Notes under the pieces: model-generated
The model's input: only the letters and a program-made list of their open reading frames with translations
Database searches by the model: none
Told to the model about the DNA's origin: nothing
Program-made: the position numbers and the translations under genes
Assembly (NCBI GenBank): GCA_947259625.1
Contig: CAMYMY010000100.1
Coordinates: 1 to 11,489, forward strand
Direction: 5' to 3'
Length of the DNA: 11,489 bases
Source of the DNA: an uncultured Kiloniellales bacterium
GTDB taxonomy: Bacteria > Pseudomonadota > Alphaproteobacteria > Kiloniellales > JAKSDN01
Shown here: one piece after another, positions 7,206 to 11,489 of the stretch
How positions within the stretch are numbered: the stretch's first letter is position 1
Layout of the letters: the number at the start of each line of letters is the position of its first letter

Positions 7206-7249
7206 AGCTGGCCGCCGCCGGGTGAAACGGGGGCGGCTGGCTTTCTTTT
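7206..7249 (+). terminator. Terminator-like hairpin between the binding-protein and ATPase genes
   Basis: AGCTGGCCGCC (7206-7216) pairs with GGCGGCTGGCT (7232-7242) in an 11-bp stem with two G-U pairs and a 15-nt loop, followed by a pyrimidine run TTTCTTTTCC. It lies 26 nt after the binding-protein stop and before the ATPase start on the same strand. It probably acts as a partial terminator or 3' stabiliser, giving more binding protein than ATPase and permease. Confidence 0.6.
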
Positions 7250-7308
7250 CCTGTCGGCCCGCGAAGTGCTATCGTCACGGAAAAGGGCGCGTTGCAGGAA
7301 ACGGGGAT

Positions 7309-8424
7309 ATGAGCGAATCCGGGGCAGGCGGGGAGACGGATCGGACGGTCTATCTGCGCATCGAGGATCTGACGAAGAAGTTCGGCGGCTTCACCGCGCT
7401 GAAAGACGTCACGCTCGAGATCTACGAGGGCGAGTTCGTTTGCTTCCTCGGACCCTCGGGCTGCGGCAAGACGACACTCCTGCGGGCGATCGCCGGGCTC
7501 GACATCCAAACCCGCGGCCGGGTCGAGCAGGCCGGCAAGGACATCTCGGCGCTGCCGCCGTCCGAGCGCGATTTCGGCATCGTGTTCCAGTCCTACGCGC
7601 TCTTCCCCAACCTGACCGTGACCAGGAACATCGCCTACGGTCTGGAGAACCGCAAGGCCTCGCGGGCCGAGATCGCGGCCCGGGTGACGGAGCTGCTGGA
7701 CCTGGTCGGCCTCCCGGACCAGGGCGACAAGTACCCGGCGCAGCTCTCGGGCGGCCAGCAGCAGCGCATCGCGCTGGCCCGCGCGATCGCCACCTCGCCG
7801 GGCCTGCTGCTGCTCGACGAGCCGCTCTCGGCGCTTGACGCCAAGGTGCGGGTCCACCTGCGCCACGAGGTCAAGGATCTGCAGAGGCGTCTCGGCATTA
7901 CGACGGTCATGGTGACCCACGACCAGGAAGAGGCGCTCACCATGGCCGACCGCATCGTGGTCATGAACCACGGCGTGATCGAGCAGATCGGTACGCCGCT
8001 CGAAATCTACCGGCTTCCGGCGACCTCCTTCGTGGCCGACTTCATCGGCACCATGAACTTCGTGCCGGGCACCGTTTCCGGACCGGACCGGGTGCGGCTC
8101 GCCGGGGTCGACCTGGCCTGCGAATCCGATGGCCTCGCCGAGGGTACGGCGGTGACCGTCGCGGTGCGGCCCGAGGACATCGTGGTCCAGAGCGTTCAGG
8201 GCGGCGAAGAGAACGCCGTCGAGGCGCGCATCGGCGAGATGGAGTTCCTCGGCTCCTTCTACCGCGCCGATCTGGTGTCGGAAGGTCTCGGCGAAGCACG
8301 CCTCCGCGCCGATCTGTCGATCAACCTGGTCCGCAGCCAGGGCATCAACGAGGGCGACCCCCTTTCGGTCCTGCTGCCCCGCGAGCGCATCCGCATCTAC
8401 CCGGGAAGCGCCGTCCGTGGCTAG
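7309..8424 (+). CDS. aepV: ATP-binding protein of the putative 2-aminoethylphosphonate ABC importer (AepV / PhnT2-like)
   Basis: This 371-residue protein starts at ATG 7309, with AGGA (7296-7299) 9 nt upstream. The frame is open back to 7222, but those 29 codons overlap the terminator-like hairpin and precede the ribosome-binding site, so they are unlikely to be coding. It has a complete ABC ATPase core: Walker A GPSGCGKT (48-55), Q-loop Gln94 in VFQSYALFPN, signature LSGGQ (146-150), Walker B LLLLDE (166-171), D-loop SALD and switch His204 in THDQ. A TOBE-type C-terminal domain follows (about 250-365, with AVRPEDIVV at 285-293), as in the importer group that includes PotA, FbpC and the AEP ATPases. 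It hydrolyses ATP at the cytoplasmic face of the permease. The substrate call rests on its neighbours; the ATPase alone could serve iron or polyamine uptake. The letter V for this subunit is from memory. Confidence 0.85.
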   Translation: MSESGAGGETDRTVYLRIEDLTKKFGGFTALKDVTLEIYEGEFVCFLGPSGCGKTTLLRAIAGLDIQTRGRVEQAGKDISALPPSERDFGIVFQSYALFPNLTVTRNIAYGLENRKASRAEIAARVTELLDLVGLPDQGDKYPAQLSGGQQQRIALARAIATSPGLLLLDEPLSALDAKVRVHLRHEVKDLQRRLGITTVMVTHDQEEALTMADRIVVMNHGVIEQIGTPLEIYRLPATSFVADFIGTMNFVPGTVSGPDRVRLAGVDLACESDGLAEGTAVTVAVRPEDIVVQSVQGGEENAVEARIGEMEFLGSFYRADLVSEGLGEARLRADLSINLVRSQGINEGDPLSVLLPRERIRIYPGSAVRG

Positions 8425-10489
8425 CACCGCCCAGGCTGTCGCACGGGCACCGGTTATCCGGCCAAAGGTCGGGCGCGACGACTGGATCATGCGCGCCTAC
8501 ATGCTGGTGATCGTTCTCTACCTGCTGATCGCGCTCGCCTTTCCGCTCTACGTCATGCTGTCCAAGTCTTTCGAGACCTATGCCTTCCGCTTCGACACGG
8601 TGGAACTCCAGGTCGACAGGGGCGAGGGCTGGGGCGAGACCCTGAACGCCATGGCGCTGGGCGAAGGCCTGGGCATCGTGGACCCGGGGGCCCTCGTCAC
8701 CACGTCCGATGGTCGCTTTCCGGCGACCAGTTTCTTCCCCGACTTCAGCTTCCGGGCCAAGACGCTCTACCGGATCCGCAACACCAAGGAGGGCAGCGGG
8801 GGTTTCCTGGTCAAGGGCCGGCCAGCCACCGGTACGGACTGGTTCGAGCTGACCAGCGGCGAGTTTCGGAGAGTTCAGATCCGTCCGTCACAGGCGACCG
8901 GGACCGGCAACTACCTGTCGTACTTCTCGACCCCCGCGCTGTTCACCTCGATCTACAACAGCCTCATGATCGCGATGATCAGCACGATTGTCACCGTGAC
9001 GCTGGCCTTCCTCTACGCCTATGCGCTGACCCGAAGCTGCATGCGCTTCAAGGGCGCGTTCAAGATGATCGCCATGGTGCCGATTCTAGTGCCCTCGCTG
9101 CTCGCCGGCATCGGTTTGATCTACCTCTTCGGCAAGCAGAGCCTGGTCTTGAAGGTGGCGGAGTGGGCGTTCGGTGAAGAGACGGTTGCGCCCTGGTGGG
9201 ACATGCTGGCCAACGGCGCCTATGGCCCTTCCGAGATCTACGGTCCGACCGGGATCGTGATCGCCTCGGTCTTCTTCACCTTTCCGCACGCGCTCATCAT
9301 CATCATCACGGCGCTGTCGATCGCCGATGCCAGGCTCTACGAGGCGGCGATCGCGCTCAGGGCGCCCAAGCCGCGGATCTTCCGGACCGTGACGATTCCG
9401 GGCGCGCGCTACGGTCTCATTTCTGCGGCCTTCGTCGTGTTCAACCTCGTGATCACCGACTTCGGCGTGCCCAAGGTGATCGGCGGGCAGTTCAACGTGC
9501 TCGCGGTCGACATCTACAAGCAGGTGATCGGTCAGCAGAACTTTCAGATGGGGGCGGTGGTCAGCGTGGTGCTGCTGATCCCGGCGCTGATTGCCTTCAC
9601 GGTCGACCGCATTGTCCAGAAGAAGCAGGTGGCGCTGCTCTCGGCACGCGCCGTGCCCTACGAGCCCAAGCCCAGCCGGCGCTTCGATCGGACCATGTTC
9701 GCCTACTGTTGCTTCGTCGCCTTCTTCATCCTCGGCGTGCTCGCGGTTTGCCAGTACGCCGCCTTGATCAAGTTCTGGCCCTACAACCTGTCGCTCAGCC
9801 TGGGCAACTACAACTTCGACGTCATGGACGGTGGCGGCTGGGATTCCTATGCGAACTCAATCCAGATGGCGTTTTACACGGCGATCGTCGGTACCTTCAT
9901 GGTGTTCACCGGGGCCTACATGGTCGAGAAGGGCAAAGGCTTCAACAGCGGGCGCACGGGCTTCCAGTTCCTCGCCATGATGCCGATGGCGATCCCGGGC
10001 ATGGTGCTGGGCCTAGCCTACATCTTCTTCTTCAACCACCCAAACAATCCGCTCAACTTCGTATACGGTACCATGGGGATTCTGGTGATCTGTACCGTGA
10101 CCCACTTCTACACGGTCTCGCACCTGACCGCGGTGACCGCGCTGAAGCAGATGGACCCGGAGTTCGAGGCGGTCTCGCAGTCGCTCAAGCAGCCCTTCAC
10201 CAAGATTTTCGCGCGGGTCACCGTGCCGGTTTGCCTGCCGGCCATCCTGGATATCTCGATCTATCTCTTCGTCAACGCCATGACGACGGTCTCGGCGGTC
10301 GTCTTCCTCTATTCGCCCGATACGACGCTGGCTTCGGTCGCGGTGCTCAACATGGACGACGCCGGCGATATCGCCCCGGCCGCGGCCATGGGCATGATGA
10401 TCTTCTATACCAACGCCGGCGTGCGCCTGCTGCATGCGGGCCTCACCCGCGGCCTGCACCGTCGTACCCAAGCTTGGCGCACGAGGTGA
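8417..10489 (+). CDS. aepW: Fused two-domain permease of the putative 2-aminoethylphosphonate ABC importer (AepW / PhnU2-like) with extra periplasmic segment
   Basis: This 690-residue inner-membrane protein starts at GTG 8417, overlapping the ATPase gene by 8 bp, with GGGAAG a few bases upstream. After a first helix (about 29-49) comes an unusual, mostly hydrophilic segment (about 53-163). Two binding-protein-dependent permease domains follow. The first spans about 175-400, with the EAA loop LYEAAIALRAPKPRIFRTV (307-325). The second spans about 475-675, with EFEAVSQSLKQPFTKIFARV (582-601). The C-terminal stretch TTLASVAVLNMDDAGD...AAAMGMMIFYTNAGVRLLH is, from memory, characteristic of the 2-AEP permease family (TIGR03262). 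Related fused permeases are usually about 540-590 residues; the excess is the insert. One polypeptide would supply both halves of the pore. The letter W for this subunit is from memory. Confidence 0.82.
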   Translation: MASTAQAVARAPVIRPKVGRDDWIMRAYMLVIVLYLLIALAFPLYVMLSKSFETYAFRFDTVELQVDRGEGWGETLNAMALGEGLGIVDPGALVTTSDGRFPATSFFPDFSFRAKTLYRIRNTKEGSGGFLVKGRPATGTDWFELTSGEFRRVQIRPSQATGTGNYLSYFSTPALFTSIYNSLMIAMISTIVTVTLAFLYAYALTRSCMRFKGAFKMIAMVPILVPSLLAGIGLIYLFGKQSLVLKVAEWAFGEETVAPWWDMLANGAYGPSEIYGPTGIVIASVFFTFPHALIIIITALSIADARLYEAAIALRAPKPRIFRTVTIPGARYGLISAAFVVFNLVITDFGVPKVIGGQFNVLAVDIYKQVIGQQNFQMGAVVSVVLLIPALIAFTVDRIVQKKQVALLSARAVPYEPKPSRRFDRTMFAYCCFVAFFILGVLAVCQYAALIKFWPYNLSLSLGNYNFDVMDGGGWDSYANSIQMAFYTAIVGTFMVFTGAYMVEKGKGFNSGRTGFQFLAMMPMAIPGMVLGLAYIFFFNHPNNPLNFVYGTMGILVICTVTHFYTVSHLTAVTALKQMDPEFEAVSQSLKQPFTKIFARVTVPVCLPAILDISIYLFVNAMTTVSAVVFLYSPDTTLASVAVLNMDDAGDIAPAAAMGMMIFYTNAGVRLLHAGLTRGLHRRTQAWRTR

Positions 10490-10523
10490 GGCGCACGCAC
10501 GTCGGGGTGTTGCCGGACCAAGC

Positions 10524-10546
10524 CATGGCCCGCCATTTGGGCCATG
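10524..10546. terminator. Perfect 8-bp hairpin between convergent genes, candidate bidirectional transcript end
   Basis: CATGGCCC (10524-10531) and GGGCCATG (10539-10546) are exact reverse complements around a 7-nt loop. The hairpin sits in the 64-bp gap between the ends of the permease and PASTA genes, where a transcript end is expected for both strands. No T-tract follows on either side, so a classical intrinsic terminator is doubtful. Confidence 0.4.
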
Positions 10547-10553
10547 ACCGCCG

Positions 10554-11489
10554 TCACTTGTCTCGTGTCTTCAGGACAACCAGATCGACGGTGGTTCCCG
10601 GTCGGACCAGCGTGCCGGCCTGCGGCATCTGCTCGAGCACCGTGTTGCGCTTACCATTGCCCTCCTTCTCCTTGCGTATCGTGCCGAGTTTCAGACCTGC
10701 GCGCTCGAGCAAAGCGTGGACGCCTAAGATATTCTTGCCGACCAGGTCGGGAACTTCGACTGCATTGGGCTGCTGTTCCTGACTGGCGCCGGCGACCACG
10801 AGATCGACGGCCGTGCCGGGCTTCACCTGCCGCTTCGGCGCGGGTTTTTGGCCGATCACGGTTCCCCTGCGGGCGTTGGCGTCGGCCCTCTCGGTCACCT
10901 TGCCCAGTCGGAGTTGCGCTTGCTTGAGCTTGGCGCGGGCCTTCTTGAGGGGCAGGCCGCTCAGGTTCGGCACGCTGGCCCCGGCGACCGGCTGGTTCGG
11001 TTGCTGCCCGGCGATCACCAGGTCGACCGCGGTGCCGGGTCGGACCTGGGTTCTGGGCGCGGGCTGCTGGCCGATGACGATCCCCTTGGGGGCGTTGGCG
11101 TTGGCGCTTTCCGTGACCTGACCCACGCGAAGCTGCGCTTGCTTCAGCTTGGCGCGGGCCTTCTCGAGAGGAAGGCCGCGCAGTTTCGGCACGTTGGCCC
11201 CGGCGACCGGCTGGTTCGGCTGCCGCCCGGCGATCACCAGGTCGACCGCGGTGCCGGGCCGGACCTGGGTCCGCGGCGCGGGCTGCTGGCCGATCACGGT
11301 TCCCCTGCGGGCGTTGCTATCGGCCCTTTCCGTGACCTGGCCCAGGCGAAGCTGCGCCTGGTCCAATCTGGCGAGGGCCTGCTTGAGGGGCAGGCCGCGC
11401 AGCTTGGGTACGTTGGCCCCGGCGACCGGCTGGTTCGGCTGCCGCCCGGCGATCACCAGGTCGACCGCGGTGCCGGGCCGGACCTGGGT
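10554..11489 (-). CDS. PASTA-repeat protein, C-terminal part (5' end outside the window)
   Basis: The frame is open from the right edge to the TGA at 10554-10556, giving 311 visible residues. The GTG at 11456 lies inside a repeat unit and is not the real start. Residues 1-14 are the tail of one PASTA unit. Complete units follow at about residues 27-87, 100-160, 173-233 and 246-306 of the visible part. Each has the PASTA pattern VPxLxG, a helix ending AxLxLG, then V(I/L)xQxPxxGxxVxPGTxVDLV, with some positions altered. The first three are joined by a Pro/Gln/Asn linker (RQPNQPVAGA type); the last, VEVPDLVGKN, is more divergent and ends the protein at LKTRDK. PASTA domains bind peptidoglycan fragments in Gram-positive kinases and penicillin-binding proteins. 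Here the N-terminal partner domain is unseen, so a secreted, lipoprotein or enzyme-fused form are all possible. It is convergent with the importer operon. Confidence 0.9.
   Translation of the reverse strand, partial: TQVRPGTAVDLVIAGRQPNQPVAGANVPKLRGLPLKQALARLDQAQLRLGQVTERADSNARRGTVIGQQPAPRTQVRPGTAVDLVIAGRQPNQPVAGANVPKLRGLPLEKARAKLKQAQLRVGQVTESANANAPKGIVIGQQPAPRTQVRPGTAVDLVIAGQQPNQPVAGASVPNLSGLPLKKARAKLKQAQLRLGKVTERADANARRGTVIGQKPAPKRQVKPGTAVDLVVAGASQEQQPNAVEVPDLVGKNILGVHALLERAGLKLGTIRKEKEGNGKRNTVLEQMPQAGTLVRPGTTVDLVVLKTRDK
10572..11489 (-). repeat. Tandem array of PASTA-coding repeats with a 219-bp period
   Basis: The element GCGGTGCCGGG recurs at 11467, 11248 and 11029 and, slightly altered, at 10810: spacings of exactly 219 bp (73 codons). 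The final unit keeps the same spacing (ATCGAC at 10584 against 10803) but is much more diverged. Inner copies share long near-identical stretches at DNA level, which points to recent duplication or gene conversion. The array continues beyond the right edge. Confidence 0.93.

Noticed and set aside
7222..7308. A 29-codon N-terminal extension of the ATPase
   Set aside because: It runs through the terminator-like hairpin and T-run and is rich in Arg, Cys and Lys; the ATG at 7309 has its own AGGA site.
5923..8490. An 855-codon minus-strand open frame antisense to the 2-AEP importer genes
   Set aside because: It crosses the ends of four well-supported plus-strand genes, a promoter region and a hairpin, and its composition is typical of antisense of high-GC coding DNA.
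6139..10489. Reading the three-gene importer as an FbpABC-type ferric iron transporter
   Set aside because: It is the same superfamily, but the binding-protein block SSGTGFLDVSSWLQ and the permease C-terminus SVAVLNMDDAGD fit the 2-AEP group better. Iron remains the main alternative.
11456..11456. GTG at 11456 as the start of the PASTA gene
   Set aside because: It lies inside a repeat unit, has no ribosome-binding site, and the frame stays open with PASTA sequence to the window edge.

Overview
The window is high-GC DNA with GTG starts, ATGA gene overlaps and codon use typical of a soil or marine alphaproteobacterium (Rhodospirillales-like). That assignment is inferred from style and gene content; no rRNA or other marker gene is present. 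No phage, insertion sequence, CRISPR array, tRNA or rRNA was seen.

Layout. (1) Positions 1-3964, minus strand: a peptide-type ABC importer operon, read right to left as periplasmic binding protein (2369-3964), DppB-type permease (1259-2353), DppC-type permease (324-1262) and the start of a DppD-type ATPase (1-327, cut by the window edge). The two permeases and the ATPase overlap by ATGA. The DppB-type gene carries a perfect 30-bp in-frame tandem duplication and an 11-bp-stem hairpin just inside its 5' end. (2) Positions 3965-4286: a 322-bp divergent intergenic region with nested inverted repeats. (3) Positions 4287-6017, plus strand: a Na/Pi-cotransporter II family protein with a C-terminal PhoU-like domain. 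(4) Positions 6139-10489, plus strand: a three-gene ABC importer that best matches the 2-aminoethylphosphonate (2-AEP) class: binding protein, ATPase and a fused two-domain permease. A terminator-like hairpin lies between the first two genes. The permease has an extra periplasmic segment of about 110 residues after its first membrane helix. (5) Positions 10554-11489, minus strand: the C-terminal part of a PASTA-repeat protein with a strict 219-bp repeat period, running off the right edge.

How the genes may work together: the phosphonate importer would bring C-P compounds into the cell, where catabolic enzymes (not in this window) release phosphate. The adjacent Na/Pi-PhoU protein belongs to a family in which E. 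coli YjbB has been linked to phosphate export, so it could vent surplus Pi. The peptide importer supplies organic N and C and is transcribed divergently from the same intergenic region. All substrates are inferred from family resemblance. I found no clearly undescribed multi-gene system. The most unusual points are the permease insert, the exact duplication in the DppB-type gene, the phosphate/phosphonate pairing and the PASTA array.
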